From positions 1-14,042 of the forward strand of contig CBDUBU010000086.1 in assembly GCA_965365465.1 (NCBI GenBank): a stretch of 14,042 nucleotides of DNA, given 5' to 3'. How positions within the stretch are numbered: the stretch's first letter is position 1; the number at the start of each line of letters is the position of its first letter. Origin of the DNA: CBDUBU01 sp965365465. Its GTDB lineage: Bacteria; Bacteroidota; Rhodothermia; Rhodothermales; DASSAV01. The notes beneath the pieces are model-generated. The model saw nothing but the letters and a program-made list of their open reading frames with translations, was not told the origin of the DNA and searched no databases. The position numbers and the translations under genes are program-made. Of this stretch, positions 6,300-14,042 are shown piece after piece.

Positions 6300-7271
6300 T
6301 CACTGCGACCATTCGGTCGGCTCGCGGTCCCAGCGATGTTCGCGGAGGCGATCCAGCAATGCATCATCCAGAGGGCCGGCATCGCTTGCAGCGATGTTCA
6401 TCTCCACGTGCCCCTGTTTCCGCATTCCCGGTATCGTCGTGCTGACATCAGGGTTCGAGAGAATGAACCGCAGGGCCATTTCCGCCATCGTCATCCCCTC
6501 CGGAACCAGCGGTTTCAGCGCATCGGCGTGGTCTACGCTTTTATCGAGGTTTTCCTTCACGAAGTAGGTGTTGCGCCAGTCGCCTTCGGGCCAGGTGGTT
6601 TCCTTCGTCAGCTTCCCGGTCAGCGTGCCCTCGTCAAACGGCACACGCGCGATGACTGCCACGTCGTTCTCGCGGCAGGCCGGAAAAAGTTCGTCTTCGG
6701 GGTTCTGATCGAAAATGTTATAAATCACCTGCACGGCGTCGATCAGGCCGCTCCGCACCGTCCGGACTCCGTTCCACGGCTCCCACCGGTTGATGCTGAT
6801 GCCCAGGGCCTTGACAAGTCCTTCCCTTCGAAGCGTCTCCATCTTGCCGGCCCACCGGTCGTCGTCCAGCCAGTGGTCCTCCCAAACGTGAAACTGCATC
6901 AGGTCGATGCTTTCCAGCCCCAGGTTCTCCAGGCTCCTGTGTGTGTACTCCTCGATATAGTCGGGCGGAAATACATCATCGAGCGAGAAGGAACGCCGGC
7001 TGGGCCAGGTCCGGTTTTTCGGCGGTATCTTCGTCGCCACATAAAGCTTTGTGTCCGGATGATTCCGCACGAGCCGCCCCAGCAGTTGCTCGCTATGGCC
7101 GTTGCCATAGGCCCAGGCCGTATCGAAGAAATTGCAACCCAGTTCAACGGATCGTTCCAACGACTCAAGAGACTGCTCATCTTCCGAGCCGGTCCACCCG
7201 GCCATGCCCCACATCCCGTATCCCACCTCGCTGACCTGCCAACCGGTTTTCCCAAAGCGACGGTATTGCAT
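6300..7271 (-). CDS. Aldo/keto reductase
   Basis: The 323-residue protein is a complete cytoplasmic aldo/keto reductase, an (alpha/beta)8-barrel NAD(P)H-dependent carbonyl reductase. The family's catalytic tetrad is visible: D50 and Y55 in FFDTAWAYG, K81 in ATKIPPK, and H128 in MQFHVW. The N-terminus MQYRRFGKTGWQVSEVGYG is standard. The late segment LRFILSNPDVSTTIPGMRK corresponds to the cofactor-binding region. The start is supported by an excellent Shine-Dalgarno sequence. It is convergent with the sigma factor and divergent from the efflux adaptor gene. Members with this general form include yeast-type pyridoxal or sugar-aldehyde reductases and many of unknown substrate, so the substrate is not assigned. 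A longer overlapping frame upstream of the start (to 7408) exists but runs in a different frame. Confidence 0.92.
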   Translation of the reverse strand: MQYRRFGKTGWQVSEVGYGMWGMAGWTGSEDEQSLESLERSVELGCNFFDTAWAYGNGHSEQLLGRLVRNHPDTKLYVATKIPPKNRTWPSRRSFSLDDVFPPDYIEEYTHRSLENLGLESIDLMQFHVWEDHWLDDDRWAGKMETLRREGLVKALGISINRWEPWNGVRTVRSGLIDAVQVIYNIFDQNPEDELFPACRENDVAVIARVPFDEGTLTGKLTKETTWPEGDWRNTYFVKENLDKSVDHADALKPLVPEGMTMAEMALRFILSNPDVSTTIPGMRKQGHVEMNIAASDAGPLDDALLDRLREHRWDREPTEWSQ

Positions 7272-7279
7272 AACGGTTG

Positions 7280-7286
7280 CCCTCCT
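7280..7286 (-). promoter_or_regulatory. Strong Shine-Dalgarno sequence for the aldo/keto reductase
   Basis: On the minus strand AGGAGGG lies 8 bases before the ATG at 7269-7271. It is an exact match to the anti-Shine-Dalgarno complement at ideal spacing and fixes the start. Most other genes here have no such site, so this gene may be translated unusually well. Confidence 0.85.
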
Positions 7287-7494
7287 GCAAAAAATGGTGA
7301 TTGGTCCGCCGGAAGATAGGTTGGATCATCATAAAAAATGTCGCCCTCCCAAAAGCCGGGCAATCGCTGAAACATCAATTCCGGCAACTCATCTGTAACA
7401 TCTTCCAAAGCTCATCCGTAGATATGGTATCAGGTTTTCTCAATCCCCGTCCTGTCGTTTTGCTGTTTAGTAACAAAGCTACTCCTTAACCCTC

Positions 7495-8649
7495 ATGGCT
7501 ACTCGAAAAAAAGGATTCAAACGCTTCAGAACGCCCATCGTTGTTGTTGTCTTGCTGGTCGTTGCAGGCGCTGTTACGGCTATGGTCATGTCTTCCAACG
7601 GAAAGAAGGATGACCAGCAGATCCCTTCGGTCGAGGTCGTCAGAGGCGACATCGTGGACAAGGCGCTGGCCGTTGGCACCATCGAGCCGCGCGTCGAGGT
7701 CAGCGTCAAATCACAGTTTTCAGGCGTCGTGAAACGCCAGTTCGCCGATGTAGGTGACTTCGTCAAGATCGGCACGCCCATTCTGGAGATCCAGCCGAAC
7801 CCGACGCCGAAGGAACTGGTAGACGCCGAACACCAGATCGAACTGAAAGAGATAGAACTGAAGAATTTGCAGTCCGAATTCGAGCGGCAACAGCAGCTCA
7901 AAGACAAGCAGCTCATCTCGGATCAGGAATTCGACAGGTCCAAGCGGAGCTATGACGAAGCGCGGCTCCAGGTGCAGATGGCGCGTGAAGCCCTCACGCT
8001 GTTGAAGGAAGGCAAGGTCACCACCAGCAAGGGCGACTATGAAACCGTGGTGCGCTCTCCCGTGAGCGGCTTCATTCTGGACAAAATGGTCGAAATCGGC
8101 GACCCGGTCGTCCCCCTTACTTCCTACCAGGAAGGCACGGTGCTGATGACGATGGCAAACATGGAGGACCTGATCTTTCGCGGCACCGTAGACGAGATCG
8201 ACGTGGGCCGGCTTCAGGAAGGGATGCCCGTAGACATCAAGGTAGGCGCCCTTGCGAATGCCGAAGTTGCAGGCGCTCTTTCCCAGATCTGGCTGAAGGC
8301 CAAAAAGGAAGAAAACTCGACGGTCTTTCCGGTCGAAATCGAGATCACGAAAGCCGTGCAGCGGGATCTGAAACATCCCGAAGAGGAACCCTACCCGGCC
8401 ACACTCCGGGCCGGCTATTCGGCCAACGCCGAGATCATCATTGAAAAGCGGGATCAGGTGCTTCTCATCCCGGAGCGCGTCATCGAGTTCGCAGGCGACA
8501 CGGCAAAGGTGAACATCCTGCTGGCCGACAATTCTTCCGAAGAGCGCATCATTCAGACCGGCCTGAGCGACGCCATCAATATCGAGGTCGTTTCGGGGCT
8601 GGAGGAGGGCGCAAAAGTCAAGGAGAAGCCGCCGAAGGAGATCCAGTAG
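7495..8649 (+). CDS. Periplasmic adaptor (HlyD/MacA-like membrane fusion protein)
   Basis: The 384-residue protein is a membrane fusion protein of the HlyD/RND-adaptor class, which bridges an inner-membrane transporter to an outer-membrane channel. It has a basic N-terminus (MATRKKGFKRFR) and one membrane anchor at about 14-32. A first half of the lipoyl/barrel-sandwich domain follows (about 60-100, VKSQFSGVVKRQFADVGDFV). A coiled-coil hairpin (about 108-172, rich in Glu, Lys, Gln and Leu) separates it from the second lipoyl half (VVRSPVSGFILDKMVEIGDPV, 185-205). Beta-barrel and membrane-proximal domains occupy about 220-380. The coiled coil is short compared with RND adaptors and fits MacA-like proteins. 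It heads a cluster with two permeases, starting 49 bases before the first. No Shine-Dalgarno sequence precedes the ATG. Substrate is unknown. Confidence 0.88.
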   Translation: MATRKKGFKRFRTPIVVVVLLVVAGAVTAMVMSSNGKKDDQQIPSVEVVRGDIVDKALAVGTIEPRVEVSVKSQFSGVVKRQFADVGDFVKIGTPILEIQPNPTPKELVDAEHQIELKEIELKNLQSEFERQQQLKDKQLISDQEFDRSKRSYDEARLQVQMAREALTLLKEGKVTTSKGDYETVVRSPVSGFILDKMVEIGDPVVPLTSYQEGTVLMTMANMEDLIFRGTVDEIDVGRLQEGMPVDIKVGALANAEVAGALSQIWLKAKKEENSTVFPVEIEITKAVQRDLKHPEEEPYPATLRAGYSANAEIIIEKRDQVLLIPERVIEFAGDTAKVNILLADNSSEERIIQTGLSDAINIEVVSGLEEGAKVKEKPPKEIQ

Positions 8650-8698
8650 TTTTTGACAGCGGATATACTTTCAACAAACCGCCAAGCCGGCCTCAGCC

Positions 8699-9931
8699 AT
8701 GCGGCTATTCGCCACGCTCGAACAGTTCCTCCAGGACCTGCGGACCCAGCGCCTGCGCACCGCCCTGACGATCATCGGCATCACGTGGGGCACGGTGGCC
8801 GTGATCGTGCTGCTTGCCTTCGGTGTGGGCCTCGAACGGCAGAACAAGAAGAATATGCACGGCATGGGCGACGGCATCGTGGTGATGTTCGGAGGCCGCA
8901 CCACCAGGCCGTTCCAGGGTTTCCCGGACGGACGCCGTATTCCGCTCCGCGAAGCCGATGTAGAAATCATGGACCGGGAGATCCGCGACATTGCGCAGAT
9001 CAGTCCCGAATATGTCAACCGGGGCACCCCGATGCGGCGCGGCAAGGCCATCACCAGCCCCGCCATCACCGGCGTTTACCCGGTTTACGGGGATATGCGC
9101 AACATCATCCCGGAACCGGGCGGGCGGTTCGTCAACGTCCTCGACCTGAAGCAGCGGCGCCGGGTGGCCGTGCTTGGCAACGAGATCAAGAACCTGCTCT
9201 TTGGCGGCGAAGAGGCCGTCGGCAAGCAGTTCTTTCTCGGCCAGACGCTGTTCACCGTGATCGGGGTGATGCAGGCCAAAACCCAGAACTCCTCCTACAA
9301 CTCGCGCGATTCGGATCGCATCTTTATCCCGGCCAGCACCCACCGCGCGCTTTTTGGCGACAAGTACCTGAGCAATATCGTCTACAAGCCGTCCGACCCG
9401 GATCTGAGCGACGCCGTCAAGACGCAGGTTTACGGGCTGATGGGACGACGCTATCACTTCGACCCGGCGGATGAGGATGCGCTCGGCATCTGGGATACGA
9501 ACCAGGCCGACAAGTTTCTGAAGTATTTCTTCATCGGCTTCAACGTCTTCATGGGCATCATCGGCAGCTTCACGCTGACCGTGGGCGGGATCGGCGTTGC
9601 CAACATCATGTACGTGGTGGTGCGCGAGCGCACGCGCGAGATCGGCATAAAGCGTTCCGTCGGCGCGCACAAACGGGACATCCTCCGGCAGTTTTTCCTG
9701 GAGACGTTTATGATCGTCGGCATCGGGGCGGGCCTCGGCTTTGCCATTTCGGTAGGGCTGGTAAAGCTGCTCGCCCTGCTTCCGTTTGAGGAGTTTGTCG
9801 GGGTCCCTGAAATATCTCCTGTCGTTGCCCTGACCACGGTGGTCATGCTTACCGTCATTGCTGTGTTTTCCGGATTCTTTCCGGCTCGCCGCGCCGCCAA
9901 CCTCGACCCGATAGAGTGTTTGCGTTCCTGA
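8699..9931 (+). CDS. ABC transporter permease, MacB/FtsX type (first of two paralogues)
   Basis: The 410-residue inner-membrane protein has the MacB-permease layout. One N-terminal membrane helix (about 20-45, TALTIIGITWGTVAVIVLLA) is followed by a large periplasmic core (about 46-275) and three C-terminal helices (about 280-400). Between the second and third helices, VRERTREIGIKRSVGAHKRD is the cytoplasmic coupling region that normally contacts an ATPase. It looks intact. MacB-type permeases couple ATP hydrolysis to periplasmic events through the adaptor rather than importing a solute. Unlike true MacB, the protein has no fused N-terminal nucleotide-binding domain. The next gene is a paralogue of the same length and motif order, 43 bases away. 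The two probably form a heterodimer. Confidence 0.88.
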   Translation: MRLFATLEQFLQDLRTQRLRTALTIIGITWGTVAVIVLLAFGVGLERQNKKNMHGMGDGIVVMFGGRTTRPFQGFPDGRRIPLREADVEIMDREIRDIAQISPEYVNRGTPMRRGKAITSPAITGVYPVYGDMRNIIPEPGGRFVNVLDLKQRRRVAVLGNEIKNLLFGGEEAVGKQFFLGQTLFTVIGVMQAKTQNSSYNSRDSDRIFIPASTHRALFGDKYLSNIVYKPSDPDLSDAVKTQVYGLMGRRYHFDPADEDALGIWDTNQADKFLKYFFIGFNVFMGIIGSFTLTVGGIGVANIMYVVVRERTREIGIKRSVGAHKRDILRQFFLETFMIVGIGAGLGFAISVGLVKLLALLPFEEFVGVPEISPVVALTTVVMLTVIAVFSGFFPARRAANLDPIECLRS

Positions 9932-9974
9932 CGATGCAGACCCTCCCTCCTGCCCATCCTTTTCCCTGACCGCC

Positions 9975-11219
9975 ATGTGGAAGATCCTGCTTCAGGAGTT
10001 CTGGAACGACCTGAGAACCCAGAAGACCCGCGCTTTCCTTACCATCTTCGCCATCACGTGGGGCACCATTGCCGTTGTCCTGCTGCTGGCTTTCGGCGAA
10101 GGGCTGGGCACGACGATGAAAAGCGGGTTCACGAACGCCGGGAACCGGGTGTTCCTGATCTGGGGGGGCGAAACCAGCAAGTCGTATGATGGCCTTTCAA
10201 AGGGAAGACGCATTCGTCTGGTTGAGGAGGACGTGGACCTGCTGAAACGTTCCATTCCGGAGGTGGACATGGGAAGCGTTTCGTATGGGCAATGGGGGGT
10301 TGCCCTGAAGGTGGGTTCCGTCAAAACAACGACCTACATGGAAGGCGTGGACCCCTCCTTCGAGGAACTCCGGCGAATGTATCCGGCGCAGGGCGGCCGC
10401 TTCCTGAACAGGCTGGATACGGAAGGCAAACGCCGCGTCGTGTTCCTGGGGGACGCGCTCGCCGCCCGTCTCTACGGCCCGCAAGACCCGGTCGGGCAGT
10501 CGGTCATGATCGACGGGCTGCCGTTTACGGTCGTGGGCGTCATGCAGACCAAGTTGCAGACCAGCATGAACAACGGCCCCGACGCGGAACGCGCCATCAT
10601 CCCGGCCAGCACGTTCAAGGCCATGTATGGCTACCGGTATGTGGATCACCTGATCCTCCGTCCCCGCGACATCGCGCGCGCGCCCCAAATCAAGCAAGAA
10701 ATTTTCCGGGTGCTCGGCAGGCGTTACCAGTTCGATCCGCAGGATGAACGCGCCATCGGGGTGTGGGATTTCATTGAAGGCGAGCAGATGATGAACAAGG
10801 TGTTCTTCGGCATCCAGGTCTTCCTGGGCATTGTGGGCGGGCTGACCCTGCTGCTGGCCGGTGTGGGCGTCGCCAACATCATGTACGTGACCGTCAAGGA
10901 GCGTACGAATGAATTCGGCATCAAGCTCGCGCTTGGGGCGCGCAAGTATCACATCAAGACGCAGGTGATTTTCGAGGCGTTGCTGATTTCGCTGACGGGC
11001 GGTTTCATCGGCCTTTCGATTTCCGCGCTCGTCGTGCAGGGCGTGAGCAGCATTCCGAACAAGGAAGGCGCCATGGAGTTTCTGGCTAATCCTTCGCTCT
11101 CTTTCCCGGTGGCAGCCATCACGGTAGGGGTGCTCTCCATCATCGGCCTTGCGGCAGGATATTTCCCGGCCCGCAAAGCAGCCCGTCTCGACCCTGTGGA
11201 GTCGCTGCGGTACGAGTAG
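9975..11219 (+). CDS. ABC transporter permease, MacB/FtsX type (second paralogue)
   Basis: The 414-residue protein repeats the layout of its upstream neighbour: an N-terminal helix (about 20-42, TRAFLTIFAITWGTIAVVLL), a periplasmic MacB-like core, and three C-terminal helices. The coupling region VKERTNEFGIKLALGARKYH is present. It shares LRTQ, AITWGT/GITWGT, KGRRI/DGRRI and NIMYV with the first permease. A 15-base identity (CATCACGTGGGGCAC) occurs in both genes near the first helix, pointing to ancestral tandem duplication. Divergence elsewhere suggests separate roles in a heterodimer. It ends 86 bases before the fucosidase gene, with no terminator visible between them, so read-through is possible. 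Confidence 0.88.
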   Translation: MWKILLQEFWNDLRTQKTRAFLTIFAITWGTIAVVLLLAFGEGLGTTMKSGFTNAGNRVFLIWGGETSKSYDGLSKGRRIRLVEEDVDLLKRSIPEVDMGSVSYGQWGVALKVGSVKTTTYMEGVDPSFEELRRMYPAQGGRFLNRLDTEGKRRVVFLGDALAARLYGPQDPVGQSVMIDGLPFTVVGVMQTKLQTSMNNGPDAERAIIPASTFKAMYGYRYVDHLILRPRDIARAPQIKQEIFRVLGRRYQFDPQDERAIGVWDFIEGEQMMNKVFFGIQVFLGIVGGLTLLLAGVGVANIMYVTVKERTNEFGIKLALGARKYHIKTQVIFEALLISLTGGFIGLSISALVVQGVSSIPNKEGAMEFLANPSLSFPVAAITVGVLSIIGLAAGYFPARKAARLDPVESLRYE

Positions 11220-11294
11220 TTGCGCGGGATACTGGCGGCTTTGCCGGCTCCTGGTTAATATGTCTTCCGGTTGCCCCTGTCATTCCCTGCAAAC

Positions 11295-11298
11295 GGAG
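11295..11298 (+). promoter_or_regulatory. Shine-Dalgarno sequence for the fucosidase gene
   Basis: GGAG lies 7 bases before the ATG at 11306, inside AAACGGAGACTTCTC. This is one of the few recognisable ribosome-binding sites in the window, and it supports the chosen start with the signal peptide directly after it. Confidence 0.65.
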
Positions 11299-11305
11299 AC
11301 TTCTC

Positions 11306-12760
11306 ATGCGCCTGAATCATTGCCGCTTTCTGGCCCGGAGGCCGCTGTTCCTGGCCCTGCTTGTGATCGGGGGGCAGGCTGCCTTCGCGCAGTCCGTCCC
11401 TCCGCCGATGCCGCTGCTCCCGATCCCGACCGCCCGGCAGCTTGCCTGGCAGCAGGCTGAAATGACGATGTTCGCCCACTTCGGCGTGAACACCTTTACG
11501 GGACGCGAGTGGGGAGACGGAACGGAAAACCCGCAGATTTTCAATCCTCAGCGCCTGGACGCGGCCCAGTGGGCGCGTGTCGCGCACGAAACGGGCTTCA
11601 AGACCCTCATCCTCACGGCCAAGCACCACGACGGCTTCGCGCTCTGGCCGAGCAGGTACACGGAACACAGCGTCAAAAACAGTCCGTGGCGGAACGGCGA
11701 CGGAGACGTTGTGCAGGAACTGGCCGAAGCGTGCCGGGCCGAAGGCATCCGCATGGGCCTCTACCTCTCCCCCTGGGACCGCCACGAACCTTCCTATGGC
11801 GACCACATCCGGTACAACCAGTATTATGCGGGTCAACTCCGCGAACTGCTGACCCGGTACGGCCCCCTGCACGAAATCTGGTTCGACGGCGCAAAGGGTG
11901 AGGATGCCCGCGACATGGACTATGAATTCGACGCTTACTGGGCCATGGTGCGCCAGCTTCAACCGGAAGCCGTCCTGTTTTCCGACGCAGGACCGGACGT
12001 TCGCTGGATCGGGAACGAACGAGGCATCGCCGGAGAAACCAACTGGTCGATGATCGACCGCTCTACCGTGACCATCGGCAAGGCAAGCACCGACTACCTG
12101 AACGCCGGCGACCTAAACGGCCCGGACTGGGTCCCCGGAGAGTCGGATGTTTCGATCCGGAAGGGCTGGTTCTGGCGCCCGGAAGAGCAGCCGCATTCCC
12201 TGGATGTGTTGCTGGACATCTATTACAAGTCGGTGGGCCGCAACAGCGTGCTGCTGCTGAACGTGCCGCCCGACACGAACGGACGTTTCGCAGATGCCGA
12301 CGTGCAGCGCCTGTACGAGTTCAAGGCTGCCATCGACGCGATCTACAACCAGGATTTTGCCGCGTCTGCGACTCTCACGGCTGACAACGTGCGCGGCGGC
12401 TCTCCCGATTTTGGCCCCGCCGCCCTTCTCGACAGCGACCTCTCGACGTACTGGGCCACCGACGACGACCGAACCGCCGCCGTGCTGGAAGTCGCGCTCG
12501 CGCAGCCGGCTACGTTCAACGTGGTGCGCCTGCAGGAACCCATCCACATGGGCCAGCGGATCAAGGCGTACCACGTCGATGTATGGGAGGGCGGCGCGTG
12601 GAAAACGGTTGTCGAGGGCGCGACCATCGGATACAAGAAGCTCGACCGCATCCCAGCCGTCACGACCGCACGGGTGCGTGTGGTGATCGAAGACGCGCGG
12701 GCCTGCCCGCTCCTTGCCGAGTTCGGCCTGCACCTCGATCCACACGAATACGGACCTTAA
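11306..12760 (+). CDS. Secreted GH29 alpha-L-fucosidase with C-terminal F5/8-type domain
   Basis: The 484-residue protein starts with a signal peptide (RRPLFLALLVIGGQAAFA, cleavage near residue 28). The GH29 barrel spans about 40-345. Conserved features include MFAHFGVNTF (55-64), ILTAKHHDGFALWPS (102-116), a retaining nucleophile D194 in LHEIWFDGAKG, and VPGESDVSIRKGWFW, where E279 is a candidate acid/base. LLNVPPDTNGR (318-327) closes the barrel. Residues about 352-478 form an F5/8 type C (discoidin/CBM32-like) domain, often carbohydrate-binding. GH29 enzymes cleave terminal L-fucose by a retaining mechanism; E279 resembles the GH29-B arrangement, but the linkage specificity is inferred. 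Export to the periplasm or surface is expected. Neighbours are the permease cluster and an exported unknown protein; no SusC/SusD pair is in the window. Confidence 0.92.
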   Translation: MRLNHCRFLARRPLFLALLVIGGQAAFAQSVPPPMPLLPIPTARQLAWQQAEMTMFAHFGVNTFTGREWGDGTENPQIFNPQRLDAAQWARVAHETGFKTLILTAKHHDGFALWPSRYTEHSVKNSPWRNGDGDVVQELAEACRAEGIRMGLYLSPWDRHEPSYGDHIRYNQYYAGQLRELLTRYGPLHEIWFDGAKGEDARDMDYEFDAYWAMVRQLQPEAVLFSDAGPDVRWIGNERGIAGETNWSMIDRSTVTIGKASTDYLNAGDLNGPDWVPGESDVSIRKGWFWRPEEQPHSLDVLLDIYYKSVGRNSVLLLNVPPDTNGRFADADVQRLYEFKAAIDAIYNQDFAASATLTADNVRGGSPDFGPAALLDSDLSTYWATDDDRTAAVLEVALAQPATFNVVRLQEPIHMGQRIKAYHVDVWEGGAWKTVVEGATIGYKKLDRIPAVTTARVRVVIEDARACPLLAEFGLHLDPHEYGP

Positions 12761-12864
12761 ACCGTCGATAACAAGCGACAAAATCACCATCCTTCCTCCC
12801 CCAGGCTCAGCATCCTGCTTTTTAAGCTATGAGAACCGTCCCTGTGTTAAGGATAAGCAAATTT

Positions 12865-14042
12865 ATGCGTTTGGCGCTGGTCGTAGCCATTGCTGGCATC
12901 ACGACGGCTGCACATGCAGATCCCTTGAATTGCGATCTGGCAGACTACAAGGCCCAACCAGGACTCACTGCGACGGTGGCGGACGAGACCCTGACGGTCA
13001 CATGGGAAGGAGACCAGAAGAACGAGGTTCGACTACGGTTCGTCATAAACCAGGGCACGCCGACCATCCGTGAACTGGCCATTCGGTCGGACGGCGGTCA
13101 GTGGCGCGTGCTCGCTACGGATGTGACACCGGAATTCCGCGTCGTCTCAGGCGTGCGCCGCGTCACCCAGCAACAGACGAGGCCGCTTGCAAGCCTGGGT
13201 GTGCCGCTGACGGCCGAGAAACTGAACGAAATCAAGTGGGAGGCATTCTGGGATGCGCCCCTGCTCATTGAGGGAAGCGATGAGATGCCACCCTCGCATG
13301 ACACATCCATCCCCGCCGCGCAACCGTTTGCTAATCATCCGGGGATGCCCCGAAAGCCTGAAGAGGTGACCCGGGCGACTGCACGCTACCACGCGACAGG
13401 CTGCCAGGTGCGCACGAACGGGGCGCGAGTGGAGGTCACGTTTCCGGGGGTCGAAGCGGGCATCTTCGCCGGCCGTCTGCAATACGATGTCTTCAAGGGA
13501 TCGAATCTGATCCGCCAGATGGTGATCGCAAAAACCGATCATCCCTCAGCGGCATTCAAGTACGATGCCGGCCTCAAAGGTCTGCCAATCCAGCCTTTGT
13601 CACGCCTCGTGTGGCGCGATCTGGCCAACCGCTGGCAGGACAACCAGTTGGGTGGTCCCGTGAACGAGGGACCGGCCATCGTATGGAGCAGCAACCGTCT
13701 GATCGCCGCTGAGCTACAGGGAGGCGCGGTCGCCGCATTCCCTCCACCGCACAGCTTCTACTGGGCGCGCGAATCCGAGCAGAACCTGGGTTATAGCTGG
13801 TACCGCAAGGACAGCAGCGAGACTTTTTCCTTCGGCATAAGGCAGGCGGAAAAGGAAGAGGACCCGGAGTTCTACCATAACTTTGCGCTTTATAGTGCAC
13901 GGCCCGGTGCCTGGCAGCGTATGCCCCTGTTCCTCTACGTGAGTCCTGAGTCCGCGACACAGGTGGTGGAGGCGGCGCTTGCCTTCACGAGCGGAGACCG
14001 CTTCAAGCCGCTGCCCGGTTATAAGGTGATGGGGTCCCATTA
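12865..14042 (+). CDS. Exported protein of unknown function, truncated by the right edge
   Basis: One + frame is open from 12829 to the window end (about 400 codons) and contains no stop. I prefer the ATG at 12865. AAGGA lies 11 bases upstream, and the start gives a compact signal peptide MRLALVVAIAGITTAAHA cut before DP. The ATG at 12829 gives 12 extra residues and is possible. The visible 392 residues are soluble and beta-rich, with many W/Y/F residues (for example VWRDLANRWQDNQ and HSFYWARESEQNLGYSWYRK) and no membrane segment. I do not recognise the family. The frame ends at GYKVMGSH with TA of the next codon. That codon is Tyr if the next base is T or C and a stop otherwise. A metal-binding His segment could begin there, but this is speculation. 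It follows the fucosidase by 104 bases. Confidence 0.8.
   Translation, partial: MRLALVVAIAGITTAAHADPLNCDLADYKAQPGLTATVADETLTVTWEGDQKNEVRLRFVINQGTPTIRELAIRSDGGQWRVLATDVTPEFRVVSGVRRVTQQQTRPLASLGVPLTAEKLNEIKWEAFWDAPLLIEGSDEMPPSHDTSIPAAQPFANHPGMPRKPEEVTRATARYHATGCQVRTNGARVEVTFPGVEAGIFAGRLQYDVFKGSNLIRQMVIAKTDHPSAAFKYDAGLKGLPIQPLSRLVWRDLANRWQDNQLGGPVNEGPAIVWSSNRLIAAELQGGAVAAFPPPHSFYWARESEQNLGYSWYRKDSSETFSFGIRQAEKEEDPEFYHNFALYSARPGAWQRMPLFLYVSPESATQVVEAALAFTSGDRFKPLPGYKVMGSH

Noticed and set aside
6219..7319. 366-codon + frame covering the aldo/keto reductase
   Set aside because: It is antisense to a gene with a full catalytic tetrad and a strong Shine-Dalgarno sequence. Its composition (Pro, Arg, His-rich) is that of a shadow frame, and it runs through the terminator.
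6899..7408. Minus-strand frame starting upstream of the aldo/keto reductase with a protein-like first 45 residues
   Set aside because: It then runs out of frame through the reductase. The reductase has its own exact N-terminus and Shine-Dalgarno site, so a frameshifted extension is not needed. The upstream part may be chance.
8705..9976. 423-codon open frame on the minus strand, longer than the permease gene opposite
   Set aside because: The translation is rich in His, Asp, Arg and Ala with no domain, and it lies exactly antisense to a permease with clear motifs. High-GC coding DNA often leaves the opposite frame open.
11220..11305. Possible terminator between the second permease and the fucosidase (GGCGGCTTTGCCGGC)
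   Set aside because: The stem is short, has a mismatch and is not followed by a T-run.
13147..14040. Several minus-strand frames over the right-hand end
   Set aside because: They are fragmentary shadows of one continuous + frame that has a signal peptide and stays open to the edge.

Overview
The window reads as chromosomal DNA from a Gram-negative, moderately GC-rich bacterium. A TonB-type protein, a predicted outer-membrane beta-barrel, MacB-like permeases with a membrane-fusion protein, and a secreted GH29 fucosidase all require a two-membrane envelope. Most start codons lack a Shine-Dalgarno sequence, and the Fat-type acyl-ACP thioesterase fits Bacteroidota or the related Rhodothermia. 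That placement is an inference from gene content, not a measurement. I see no rRNA, tRNA, CRISPR array, insertion sequence, integrase or phage gene.

Left part (1-3550): the 3' end of a Fat-type acyl-ACP thioesterase (+) meets, almost end to end, a small exported beta-barrel protein (-). Upstream of the barrel gene on the minus strand are a DAO-family FAD oxidoreductase and an AcuI/YhdH-type acrylyl-CoA reductase. These two could form one transcription unit (79 bases apart).

Middle (3550-6300): a TonB-family protein (+), divergent from acuI, is followed by about 1 kb with no credible gene. That stretch holds a dispersed-type intergenic repeat, a block of roughly helically phased A-tracts, and hairpins. 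Next comes an ECF sigma factor with no neighbouring anti-sigma gene, closed by a near-perfect intrinsic terminator. An aldo/keto reductase (-) lies convergently beyond it and has the only textbook Shine-Dalgarno sequence in the window.

Right part (7495-14042): a tight + strand cluster encodes a HlyD/MacA-like periplasmic adaptor and two paralogous MacB/FtsX-type permeases. No ATPase is encoded in the cluster or anywhere in the window, so the pump motor must come from elsewhere. After these come a secreted GH29 alpha-L-fucosidase with a C-terminal F5/8-type (discoidin-like) domain, and a long exported protein of unknown function that runs off the right edge.

I do not see a clearly new biological system. 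The best candidates for a second look are the ATPase-less adaptor plus twin-permease cluster, the unrecognised exported protein at the right edge, the structured non-coding kilobase upstream of the sigma factor, and the acidic-linker TonB protein.
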